Source: Flavobacterium undicola
GTDB lineage: Bacteria; Bacteroidota; Bacteroidia; Flavobacteriales; Flavobacteriaceae
Direction of reading: 5' to 3'
Assembly (NCBI RefSeq): GCF_009909155.2
Contig: NZ_JAAAPM020000014.1
Coordinates: 45,052-109,051, forward strand
DNA length: 64,000 nucleotides
The notes under the pieces were generated by a model. The model saw only the letters and a program-made list of their open reading frames with translations, had not been told where the DNA came from and ran no database searches. The translations under genes and the position numbers were made by a program. This document shows, piece by piece, positions 40,922 through 49,311 of the stretch; position 1 is the stretch's first letter; each line of letters opens with the position of its first letter.

Positions 40922-42163
40922 ATGGAAAGAATTTTTGCAGAATATTATATCGAAACTCCTTATGCAGTAGAACAAGCCGCAGCGGTATTGGCAGGTGAAC
41001 AATCATCGGGAACTTTTGTGTCCGTTCCAGGCGAAACTGCCGAACTGAAAGAGCGTTTTGCTGCCCGGGTAGAAAACATTGAAATATTAGATTCGGCTGA
41101 TGAACCTTCGATTCCGGGAAACAGCATTCCGGGTAAAAAATACCAAAGAGCTAAAGTTCAGGTAAGTTGGTCAATTGAGAATTTTGGTTATAATTTGCCG
41201 GTACTCATCAGCACCTTACAAGGAAATCTATACGAAATCAGTCAGTTTACAGGTTTAAAACTAATGGATTTTGATGTTCCTGATTCTTTTAAAAACAAGT
41301 ACAGAGGACCACAATTTGGAATCAAAGGTTCTAAATTATCTTGCGGTGTGAGTGACAGACCAATGATTGGTACTATTATCAAACCAAGTGTTGGTATGGG
41401 AGTGGACGAAACAGCTGCTTTAGTTAAAACATTAATTGACGCTGGTATCGATTTTATCAAGGATGATGAATTGATGGGATCTACCGCAAACTCTCTTTTT
41501 AACGACCGTGTAAACGTTATCATGAAGGTAATTAATAATCATGCGCAAAAAACTGGCAAGAAAGTAATGTATGCATTCAACATCAGCGATGAGATTGACG
41601 AAATGCAACGAAAATACGATTTAATCAAAAAACACGAAGGAACTTGCGCGATGATTAGCATCAATAGCGTGGGATTGAGTGCAACCAAGAAAATTTGTGA
41701 TCAGGGAGATTTGGTTATTCACGGACACAGAAATGGCTGGGGAATGTTGAACCGTCATCCGTTACTGGGAATTGAATTTCCTGCTTATCAAAAAATATGG
41801 CGTATGGCAGGTGTTGACCAAATGCACGTGAACGGAATCCAGAATAAATTCTGGGAATCCGATGATTCAGTGGTGACTTCGATACAATCCTGCTTAAAAC
41901 CATTTATTGGCAAAAACAATCCTTTACCGGTTGTGTCTTCAGGACAATGGGGCGGACAGGCACCGGAAACCTATAGAAGAACCCAAACTACCGATTTATT
42001 GTATATGGCAGGTGGCGGAATTTTAGCACATCCTATGGGAGCAACAGCGGGTGTAAACGCGCTACAACAGGCGTGGAAAGCTGCAGTTGACGGACTTTCA
42101 GTAGAAGAAGCCGCATTACAATATCCTGAATTTGCAGCATCAGTAAAAAAATTCTCAAAATAA
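40922..42163 (+). CDS. RuBisCO-like protein (form IV large-chain family)
   Basis: The 413-residue protein belongs to the RuBisCO large-chain family but not to CO2-fixing forms. Active-site lysine equivalents are present: GTIIKPSVG (K154), the carbamylation motif DFIKDDE (K180, D182, E183), HGHRNGWGML (H267, H269, R270), HVNG (H302) with a loop lysine (K309), SSGQWGGQAP (S339-340) and GGGILAHPMG (364-373). The sequence differs from RuBisCO in the H298 region (NGWG instead of AMHA) and loop 6. With the DUF1537 kinase directly downstream, family knowledge suggests an enzyme acting on a phosphorylated 3-oxo acid sugar (OiaX/OiaT-like) rather than a methionine-salvage enolase. Confidence 0.9.
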   Translation: MERIFAEYYIETPYAVEQAAAVLAGEQSSGTFVSVPGETAELKERFAARVENIEILDSADEPSIPGNSIPGKKYQRAKVQVSWSIENFGYNLPVLISTLQGNLYEISQFTGLKLMDFDVPDSFKNKYRGPQFGIKGSKLSCGVSDRPMIGTIIKPSVGMGVDETAALVKTLIDAGIDFIKDDELMGSTANSLFNDRVNVIMKVINNHAQKTGKKVMYAFNISDEIDEMQRKYDLIKKHEGTCAMISINSVGLSATKKICDQGDLVIHGHRNGWGMLNRHPLLGIEFPAYQKIWRMAGVDQMHVNGIQNKFWESDDSVVTSIQSCLKPFIGKNNPLPVVSSGQWGGQAPETYRRTQTTDLLYMAGGGILAHPMGATAGVNALQQAWKAAVDGLSVEEAALQYPEFAASVKKFSK

Positions 42164-43551
42164 TGAACAAAGAACATCCTTTATTATTGGCATACTATGG
42201 AGATGATTTCACAGGCTCCACGGATGCTTTGGAATTCCTGACTTTAGCCGGTATAAAAACCGTTCTTTTTCTTCGTCATCCCCTTCACAAAGATTTAGAA
42301 CTTTTTCCCGGTATCCAAGCTATTGGTCTAGCAGGAAAAAGCCGTTCGATGTCTCCGTTAGAAATGGAGGGCGAATTGTATCCGGCATTCGAAACATTAA
42401 AAGACTTTTTCCCGGAACAGGTACATTACAAGGTTTGCTCGACTTTTGACTCGGCACCACATGTGGGGAATATTGGCAAAGCCATCGAAATAGGAAGCGA
42501 AGTTTTTAATCAAAAAACAACTTTCATTTCTCCTTCTGCACCGCATTTAGGAAGGTATTGTGCTTTTGGAAATTTATTTGCCCGAATGGGAACCACCGGA
42601 AATGGCGAAATCCATCGCATTGATCGCCATCCATCGATGAGTAAACATCCTGTTACTCCTGCCGATGAAGCCGACCTGAGATTGCATTTGGCAAAGCAAA
42701 CTTCGAAAACCATAGACCTTATCAACCTCAACACTATTGAGGTGGGTACTGAAGCAGTTTTAGACGAAATTAAAACCAAAGAAGAAAAAGAAATTCTGTT
42801 TTTTGACGGATTCAATCAAGGGCATTTAAAAACCATTGGAGCAATTTTTCATCACTTAGCAAAAGAAAAAACACTTTTCACGGTAGGTTCTTCCGGAGTC
42901 GAAATGGCATTAGGATTAGCCTGGAAAGACGAAAAGAGAATTAATAATAAATTCGAGTTCAAACATCCTGGCGAGGCTGCTCCCCTGCTGGTTATTTCCG
43001 GAAGTTGTTCGCCTGTAACCGGAAGCCAAATAGAATATGCCCTTGCAAATGGTTTTGAAGGCATTGCTTTAGAAAGCAAAGTCATGCATCACGACCATCA
43101 GGAACAAAGCATTGCCGATGTTGCGGCAGCAATTATTGGTAAACTAAAAGAAGGAAGAAATACGGTTTTACATACCAGCATCGGGACTAATGACCCAAGA
43201 ATTGCTGAAACCGAAGATTATTTAAAACACAGCGGTCTTAACCAAAAAGAAATCCAAAAACAAAGCAGTAAAATTTACGGTCGCGTTTTAGGACAGATTA
43301 TCAAAGAAGTTTTAAAGTCTGTAAAAGTGCAAAGAATCCTTTTTGCCGGTGGCGATACTTCAAGTTACGCCGCATCAGAATTAGGAATTTTTGCCTTAGA
43401 AATGTTAGCACCATTAGCACCCGGAGCGCCGCTTTGCAAAGCCATTTCGGAAGATGAGCACGTAAACGGATTAGAATTAAATTTTAAAGGAGGCCAGGTA
43501 GGCGCCTCAGATTATTTTATAAAAGTATTAAAAGGAGAAAAATTAATATAA
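42163..43551 (+). CDS. DUF1537 four-carbon acid-sugar kinase family protein
   Basis: The 462-residue protein has YYGDDFTGSTDALEFLTLAG at residues 11-30, the N-terminal substrate-binding motif of the family, CSTFDSAPHVGNIGKAIE around 87-104, PAHPLGRYC-like APHLGRYCAFG around 127-137, and the nucleotide site FAGGDTSSYAASELG around 395-409 in the second half. DUF1537 enzymes phosphorylate carboxylic sugars such as D-threonate, L-threonate, D-erythronate and 3-oxo-isoapionate. The start overlaps the RuBisCO-like stop by one base (TAATG), so kinase and RuBisCO-like protein are translated together, and the kinase product is probably the RuBisCO-like substrate. Confidence 0.9.
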   Translation: MNKEHPLLLAYYGDDFTGSTDALEFLTLAGIKTVLFLRHPLHKDLELFPGIQAIGLAGKSRSMSPLEMEGELYPAFETLKDFFPEQVHYKVCSTFDSAPHVGNIGKAIEIGSEVFNQKTTFISPSAPHLGRYCAFGNLFARMGTTGNGEIHRIDRHPSMSKHPVTPADEADLRLHLAKQTSKTIDLINLNTIEVGTEAVLDEIKTKEEKEILFFDGFNQGHLKTIGAIFHHLAKEKTLFTVGSSGVEMALGLAWKDEKRINNKFEFKHPGEAAPLLVISGSCSPVTGSQIEYALANGFEGIALESKVMHHDHQEQSIADVAAAIIGKLKEGRNTVLHTSIGTNDPRIAETEDYLKHSGLNQKEIQKQSSKIYGRVLGQIIKEVLKSVKVQRILFAGGDTSSYAASELGIFALEMLAPLAPGAPLCKAISEDEHVNGLELNFKGGQVGASDYFIKVLKGEKLI

Positions 43552-43574
43552 CTCAAATAAAAGAACAGCTATAC

Positions 43575-44237
43575 ATGAAAGCAAAAACATTAGGATTCGT
43601 CCACACCTCAGCAACATTAGTACCCTTATTTCAACAATTGAGTTCAGAGCATTTAAGTGGCGTAGAAACCTTCAACATTGTTGACGACAGCTTGATTAAA
43701 GATGTTATAAAAAAAGGAAAACTAATGCCTAATACGGCAGCCAGAGTGGTCAATCACGTAAAAGCAGCCGAAGAAGCGGGAGCCGATGTGATTTTAGTAA
43801 CCTGTTCTTCCATTGGCGTAGCCATAGAAACTGCAGCAACCTTGTGTAACGTTCCTGTAATTAGAGTAGATCAAGCAATGGCTGACGAAGCTGTGCAAAT
43901 AAGTGATAAAATAGGTGTTATTGCGACCTTGCCTACCACGCTGGAACCAACGAGTGATTTGGTACGCAGAAGAGCTGTGGCAGCTGGAAAAAATGTAACT
44001 ATTGTTTCTAAATTATGCGATGGCGCTTTTGAAGCCCTGATGAGTGGCGATGCGGCAAAACATGACGAAATGGTTGCCAAAGCCTTAAAAGAATTGATGC
44101 AGGAAGTAGGTGTTATTGTTTTGGCACAGGCTTCAATGGCACGTGTGGTTGATGGTCTAAGCGAGGCTGAAAAAGTAGTTCCTATTTTAGCCAGTCCGGG
44201 AATTGCGATGAAAAAATTAGCCGAAATTTACTTTTAA
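43575..44237 (+). CDS. Asp/Glu-racemase-fold protein with a missing second catalytic Cys
   Basis: The 220-residue protein is in the aspartate/glutamate/hydantoin racemase superfamily. The first catalytic Cys is in LVTCSSIG (C77). The second half has IGVIATLPTTLEPTSDLVRR (about 113-132) as in this family, but the usual LGCAGM/LGCTxM motif is replaced by LAQASM (L183-M188), so the second Cys is a Gln. A true two-base racemase would need both. The protein is thus more likely a one-Cys isomerase, decarboxylase or binding protein. It is 23 bases after the kinase in the same operon and may process the acid sugar or its open-chain form. Confidence 0.75.
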   Translation: MKAKTLGFVHTSATLVPLFQQLSSEHLSGVETFNIVDDSLIKDVIKKGKLMPNTAARVVNHVKAAEEAGADVILVTCSSIGVAIETAATLCNVPVIRVDQAMADEAVQISDKIGVIATLPTTLEPTSDLVRRRAVAAGKNVTIVSKLCDGAFEALMSGDAAKHDEMVAKALKELMQEVGVIVLAQASMARVVDGLSEAEKVVPILASPGIAMKKLAEIYF

Positions 44238-44248
44238 TACCATTCTAT

Positions 44249-45538
44249 ATGCGTAAATTTTTTCTTTGGGCTAGTCCTATCTTATTTATCCTTTCTGCTA
44301 GTGGTTGGTTTTTACAAATAGACAGTATTTGGAAAATTAGTTTAATTGCAGCTTTTTCAAGTTTAGCCATTGGCATTGGACACAGCAAACTTTTGAGTGG
44401 TTACCAATATACTTTTTGGATTATCACTGCCGTATGCGCAGGATTGATTTACCCACAAACCTTTTTGCATATTGGTTCGATAGATTTACGCAACAAATGG
44501 CTCATCCTAATCATCATTCAGTTGGTGATGTTCGGAATGGGAACTCAAATGAGTATTGAAGATTTCACAGGCATTCGGAAATCAGGAAAAGGAGTTATAA
44601 TTGGGCTTTTAGGTCATTTTACGATTATGCCTATTACGGGTTTTATTTTAGCTAAAACCTTTAATTTTGAACCCGAAATTGCCGCAGGAATTATATTAAT
44701 TGGTTCTTGCAGCAGTGGTTTAGCTTCGAATGTAATGACTTATATTGCCAAAGGAAACCTAGTTTTATCCGTTACAGTAACTGCTATTTCTACCTTGGCA
44801 GCTCCTATTATGACGCCGTTTTTAATGAAAATCTTTGCCGGAACTATGGTTGAAGTACAGTTTTTCAACATGATGATGGAAATTATCAAGATTGTTCTAG
44901 TCCCATTAGCAGCCGCTATGATTCATGACATTCTTAAAAACTACGGAGAAACAGCCCGAAAAAGAATTGATATCTTAAGTATCTTATCGGCTATTTGGTT
45001 AGCGGTGCTATTCTTTTTTAGTAGTTCATTAAGCTATGAAACCGATAGTACTATTGGCCATTTAATCGAAATTAGTTGCTTTATAGCCGGAGCATTTTTA
45101 GTTGGAAAAGGTTATCATTTAGTCTATAAAGCTTATCCAAAAATTGATAGCCTAATGCCGTATTTTTCGATGTTTGGAATTATTTATTTCACTTTAGTAA
45201 CCACAGCAGCCGGTAGAGATAATTTATTACAAATAGGATTCTTGCTTTTCTTAGTGGCAATTCTTCACAATGGTGCTGGTTATTTCTTTGGCTATTACCT
45301 GAGTCGTATTTGCGGTTTAGACAAAAACAGTAGTCGCACCATTGCCTTCGAAGTAGGTTTACAGAACGGAGGAATGGCTTCCGGATTAGCGGGTGCAATG
45401 GGTAAATTAGCTACTGTAGGTTTGGCTTCTGCAGTTTTCAGTCCATGGATGAATGTTTCAGGTTCTTTATTAGCCAATTATTGGAGAAAAAAAGCAGAAG
45501 TTGAGGAAACAACGCAAACTAGTTTATGTAGCACATAA
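44249..45538 (+). CDS. BASS-family sodium/organic-acid symporter
   Basis: The 429-residue membrane protein has about ten helices plus two extra hydrophobic segments before the usual start. It shows the bile-acid:sodium symporter motifs: LIGSCSSGLASNVMTYIAKGN (about residues 150-170) and the IAFEVGLQNGGMASGLAGAMGK helix (about 367-388), which carry the sodium-binding residues. Members transport bile acids, pantoate or other organic acids. In this operon the natural substrate is a carboxylated sugar. It begins 11 bases after the racemase-fold gene. A terminator follows. Confidence 0.88.
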   Translation: MRKFFLWASPILFILSASGWFLQIDSIWKISLIAAFSSLAIGIGHSKLLSGYQYTFWIITAVCAGLIYPQTFLHIGSIDLRNKWLILIIIQLVMFGMGTQMSIEDFTGIRKSGKGVIIGLLGHFTIMPITGFILAKTFNFEPEIAAGIILIGSCSSGLASNVMTYIAKGNLVLSVTVTAISTLAAPIMTPFLMKIFAGTMVEVQFFNMMMEIIKIVLVPLAAAMIHDILKNYGETARKRIDILSILSAIWLAVLFFFSSSLSYETDSTIGHLIEISCFIAGAFLVGKGYHLVYKAYPKIDSLMPYFSMFGIIYFTLVTTAAGRDNLLQIGFLLFLVAILHNGAGYFFGYYLSRICGLDKNSSRTIAFEVGLQNGGMASGLAGAMGKLATVGLASAVFSPWMNVSGSLLANYWRKKAEVEETTQTSLCST

Positions 45539-45562
45539 GAAATTATCATTTCAGCTTTATAC

Positions 45563-45608
45563 AAAAAATCATCTGGTATTATTTCAAAATACCAGATGAT
45601 TTTTTTTT
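45563..45608 (+). terminator. Terminator of the RuBisCO-like operon
   Basis: AAAAAATCATCTGGTATT (45563-45580) pairs with the arm AATACCAGATGAT (45588-45600) plus T6, ending in T8. It separates the acid-sugar operon from susCD. Confidence 0.9.
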
Positions 45609-45889
45609 ACCACTAATTTATCTCTACTAAATTAGTATTTGTTTCTCACAAATCTACTTATTTACTCAACAACACATCTTTTAATTTCTTTTACTCTAAC
45701 AAAATTGAATCAATTCACTAATAAGAAATCCTAAATTTTTAACAGAATATTAGTAATCAATAAAAACACCCCTTTATTCCTCAAAAAATAACGATAAAAA
45801 ACACATAACATATTTTTATTCGCTTTTTTTTACACAATAAATTATTTTTCCGCTAATTATTATTTGTTTTTATTACTTTAGCCCACGCT

Positions 45890-45905
45890 ATGCAATCGAT
45901 TACAT
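45890..45905 (+). promoter_or_regulatory. Candidate LacI-type operator upstream of susC
   Basis: ATGCAATCGATTACAT is a palindrome apart from one central pair. The extension ATTACATTGA and the left part CAATCG are shared (16 bases) with the site upstream of the SSS symporter. It lies 9 bases after the weak -7 element, consistent with repression. Confidence 0.6.
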
Positions 45906-46021
45906 TGAATCAAACCTATCTACTAACATAAACCAATTCTCTCTATGCAAAAAAGCTAAACATCACAGAAACTAAAACAATTATTAAAAATTCAAATTAA
46001 AAACCAAAAGCAAAAAAAAAT

Positions 46022-49000
46022 ATGGATACAATAAACAAGAAGTATTATTTCATTCTACTTGGAATACTCTTTTATTTACCAATGCTTGGACAACAAACAA
46101 ACATTAAAGGAGTTGTCAAAGATGCCAAAACTGGAATGCCTTTACCAGGAGTTACTGTTCTTATTAAAAGCACTAAAAAAGGAGCTTCTACAGATTTAGA
46201 TGGTAATTACAGTATAAATCTTGATTCTAAAGAAATATTACAATTTAGTTATATTGGTTACAAAACAACTGAATCATCAGTAAATGGAAAAACCACAATC
46301 AATATTAGTTTAAAAGAAGAAAGCAATCAATTAGAAGAAATTGTTGTTGTAGGATACGGTACCGCTAAAAGAAAAGACCTTACCGGATCTGTTGTTTCTG
46401 TAAAAGGAAAAGATCTTGCTGCATATCCGGTAGCCAATGTTGCTTCAGCAATGCAAGGAAAAATGCCTGGTGTTACTGTAACAGCATTAGACGGTCGTCC
46501 TGACTCCAAAGTTTCAATCAGAGTACGTGGTGGTGGTTCTATCACACAAAGTAACGATCCTTTGTTTATTGTAGATGGTTTTCCGGTAAGCAATATTAAT
46601 GACATTCCAGCATCTCAAATTGCTAGCATTGATGTATTAAAAGATGCTTCTTCAACTGCCATTTATGGAGCCCGTGGTGCCAATGGAGTTATTCTTGTTA
46701 CTACAAAAACACCAGTTGCTGGAAAAACAACTGTCACCTACACTGGTAGTACTCAAATTAAATCTCCTGCAAAATATCTGGGAGCATTAGATGGCTATGA
46801 TTTTGTAAAACTAAATTGGGACTATGGAACTCTTTTTGGTAATGCTACCGCATGGGCAAGTGAGTATGGGCTTGGAACTGCAAATAGCAGCTTAAATCCG
46901 GCAGGTATAAATGCATACAAAACTGCTGCTTACAGAGATCTGGAAAGAGAAGTGGTTAGAAGTACAACTGCACAAAATCATAATATTACCATAAGCGGTG
47001 GTAATGAAAAAACCAAATACAGTGTTTCTTTTGATAAATTAGACGATAATGGTTTAAAAATAGAGTCCTATTACAAAAGAACTAATGTATTGGCAAAAAT
47101 AAAAAGTGAAATCACTAAGAATCTTGATTTTGAAGCAGATATGTATTACAGTGATCAGGAAGTTTTTGGAAGCGAATCACAAACTAGTGCAGTAGGCTCG
47201 AGACTAACTAATGCTTCTCGTTATACTCCAGTTACTCCTTTAGGAGATCCTACCACTGATCTTGGACTTTTTGAAGCTTATGTTAAACCACAGTATGACC
47301 CGATCTTAGTGATCAAGGATATCTATGACAAAACAGAGCGTCAAAAATACAGAGCCAACCTTGCAATCAACTGGAAAGTTAATGAAGCACTGACTTTACG
47401 TACTGATTATGGTACAACTAGAAATTACAGTTCACGCTATCAATTTACCGGTGCATTTGCAAAAAACACTGTTGGTGTAAGAGGAGGAGATGCTACAATT
47501 AGTAAAAATTATGAAAAAGGATATCGTTTAGTAAATACTGCTAATTATAAATTCTTAAAATTAGGAGACAATCATAATTTAAATGTGTTAATAGGACAAG
47601 AGATAAACAGTAAAGAAGGCGAAAACACTAGTCTTTCCGGTATTAATTATCCTATTTCATTTGATTACAACAGAGCATTTGCTTTAATGAGTCAGCAAGG
47701 AGATCAAACCGCTGTAAAAATTGAGAATACTTATGATGTCCCTGGACATTTAGCCTCATTTTTCGGGCGTGTAAACTATACTTTTAAAGACAAATATATA
47801 TTTACAGCAACATTACGTGCCGATGGTTCCAGCAACTTTGCTCCTGCAAACAGATGGGGGTATTTTCCAGCTGCTGCTTTTGCCTGGAGAGCCTCAGATG
47901 AATCATTTTTACAAAATTCAAAAGTAATCAGCAATTTAAAATTTCGCTTAAGCTACGGTCAGGTGGGTAATGACCAAATTTCTCCTGGTCTATGGACAGA
48001 GAATTGGACAGGAAGCACTGGATACGCATATAATGAAATCAATAACGGTATTTATATCCCTTCCACTTCTATGTTAATAAACCCTAATTTAAAATGGGAA
48101 ACAACTATAACAAGAAATTTTGGTATCGACTATGGATTATTTGACAATAGATTATACGGAACCGTTGATGCCTATTGGAATACAACCAAAGATCTTTTGT
48201 TACCAAAAAACCTACCTCCTTACACAGGTTATCAAAATCAAATGGATAATATTGGTCAAACTCGTAATATTGGTCTTGAGATTTCTTTGGGAGGAGATAT
48301 CCTTAAAGATGGAGATTTTAAATTATCTGCTAATATGAATATTTCTTTTAACAGAAATAAAGTAGAATCACTTTCTGAAGGAATAAATTACAATTATTAT
48401 AACAGTGGATGGGCATCAACAACAATCTCACCTCTTAATGGAGATTATGCTTTCAAAGTAGGAGATCCTGTTGGGTTAATTCGTGGATACAAATACGATG
48501 GATTCTACACAACTGATGATTTTGATTACAACGCTACCACAAAAGCATATACACTAAAATCCGGAATAACTAACACAAGTAGTGTTTTAGGAACTTTCCC
48601 TGGTCTTCCAGCGAACGCAGCTTACCCTGGTATGATGAAACTTAAAAAACTAAACACGACAACTGATGCTGCAAATATTAACGAAACAGACGATGCAACA
48701 ATCATAGGTAACACTAATGCTAAATTTACTGGTGGATTCAATGTTAACGCCTCTTATAAATCATTTGATTTATTGTTAGGATTTAATGGTTCTTACGGTA
48801 ATGATATATACAATGCCAATAAATTAGGAAATTCTTTTGGAAACAAAGCGCCATTCCGTAATTTCAATACATCTACACAAAATGCTTATACTTTATTTGA
48901 TGTAAATTCAAGTGGAGATTTAGTAAGAATTTATGATCCTGCTGCTTTAAGCGCATTAAATGCTAATGCAAAAACCTATATGCCGTTTCACGAACGTGCA

Positions 49001-49282
49001 GTAATACACTCAGGCGGAATTGAAGATGGTTCGTTTTTAAGGTTAAACAACGTAACTTTAGGATATACTTTACCAACAGATATATCAAAGAAAGTAGCTA
49101 TTCAAAATTTAAGAGTATATGCAACTGTTGTAAATGCCTGGATCTGGACAAAATACTCTGGATACGATCCTGAGGTTGACGCTGGTAACGGTAGAAACAG
49201 TACTTACCCAACTCCCGGAATGGACTTTGGAGCATACCCTAAAGCACGCACTTTCACTCTTGGGATAAGTGTTAAATTCTAA
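46022..49282 (+). CDS. SusC/RagA-family TonB-linked outer membrane receptor
   Basis: The 1086-residue protein has a signal peptide (MDTINKKYYFILLGILFYLP...LGQ), a CarboxypepD_reg domain (about residues 25-105; GMPLPGVTVLIKSTKKGASTD), the SusC linker LEEIVVVGYGTAKRKDLTGSV (about 103-123), a plug with VSIRVRGGGSITQSNDPLFIVDGFPV and SIDVLKDASSTAIYGARGANGV, and a 22-strand barrel that ends with TFTLGISVKF. SusC proteins import glycan fragments across the outer membrane using TonB. It forms the transporter with the SusD protein 30 bases downstream. Confidence 0.95.
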   Translation: MDTINKKYYFILLGILFYLPMLGQQTNIKGVVKDAKTGMPLPGVTVLIKSTKKGASTDLDGNYSINLDSKEILQFSYIGYKTTESSVNGKTTINISLKEESNQLEEIVVVGYGTAKRKDLTGSVVSVKGKDLAAYPVANVASAMQGKMPGVTVTALDGRPDSKVSIRVRGGGSITQSNDPLFIVDGFPVSNINDIPASQIASIDVLKDASSTAIYGARGANGVILVTTKTPVAGKTTVTYTGSTQIKSPAKYLGALDGYDFVKLNWDYGTLFGNATAWASEYGLGTANSSLNPAGINAYKTAAYRDLEREVVRSTTAQNHNITISGGNEKTKYSVSFDKLDDNGLKIESYYKRTNVLAKIKSEITKNLDFEADMYYSDQEVFGSESQTSAVGSRLTNASRYTPVTPLGDPTTDLGLFEAYVKPQYDPILVIKDIYDKTERQKYRANLAINWKVNEALTLRTDYGTTRNYSSRYQFTGAFAKNTVGVRGGDATISKNYEKGYRLVNTANYKFLKLGDNHNLNVLIGQEINSKEGENTSLSGINYPISFDYNRAFALMSQQGDQTAVKIENTYDVPGHLASFFGRVNYTFKDKYIFTATLRADGSSNFAPANRWGYFPAAAFAWRASDESFLQNSKVISNLKFRLSYGQVGNDQISPGLWTENWTGSTGYAYNEINNGIYIPSTSMLINPNLKWETTITRNFGIDYGLFDNRLYGTVDAYWNTTKDLLLPKNLPPYTGYQNQMDNIGQTRNIGLEISLGGDILKDGDFKLSANMNISFNRNKVESLSEGINYNYYNSGWASTTISPLNGDYAFKVGDPVGLIRGYKYDGFYTTDDFDYNATTKAYTLKSGITNTSSVLGTFPGLPANAAYPGMMKLKKLNTTTDAANINETDDATIIGNTNAKFTGGFNVNASYKSFDLLLGFNGSYGNDIYNANKLGNSFGNKAPFRNFNTSTQNAYTLFDVNSSGDLVRIYDPAALSALNANAKTYMPFHERAVIHSGGIEDGSFLRLNNVTLGYTLPTDISKKVAIQNLRVYATVVNAWIWTKYSGYDPEVDAGNGRNSTYPTPGMDFGAYPKARTFTLGISVKF

Positions 49283-49311
49283 GTTGGCAATTAATTAAAA
49301 AAAATATAAAA

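Larger units (their letters stand above)
45539..46021. other. Long untranslated leader and operator region before susC
   Basis: About 480 bases, AT-rich, without a gene. It holds the BASS terminator (45563-45608), a weak promoter-like TACTTTAG (45874-45881) and the palindromic operator at 45890-45905, about 115 bases before the SusC start. No antisense RNA could be recognised. Confidence 0.6.

Noticed and set aside
40922..42163. RuBisCO-like protein considered as a true CO2-fixing RuBisCO
   Set aside because: The H298 region (NGWG) and loop 6 differ from RuBisCO, there is no small subunit or phosphoribulokinase, and the DUF1537 partner points to acid-sugar catabolism.
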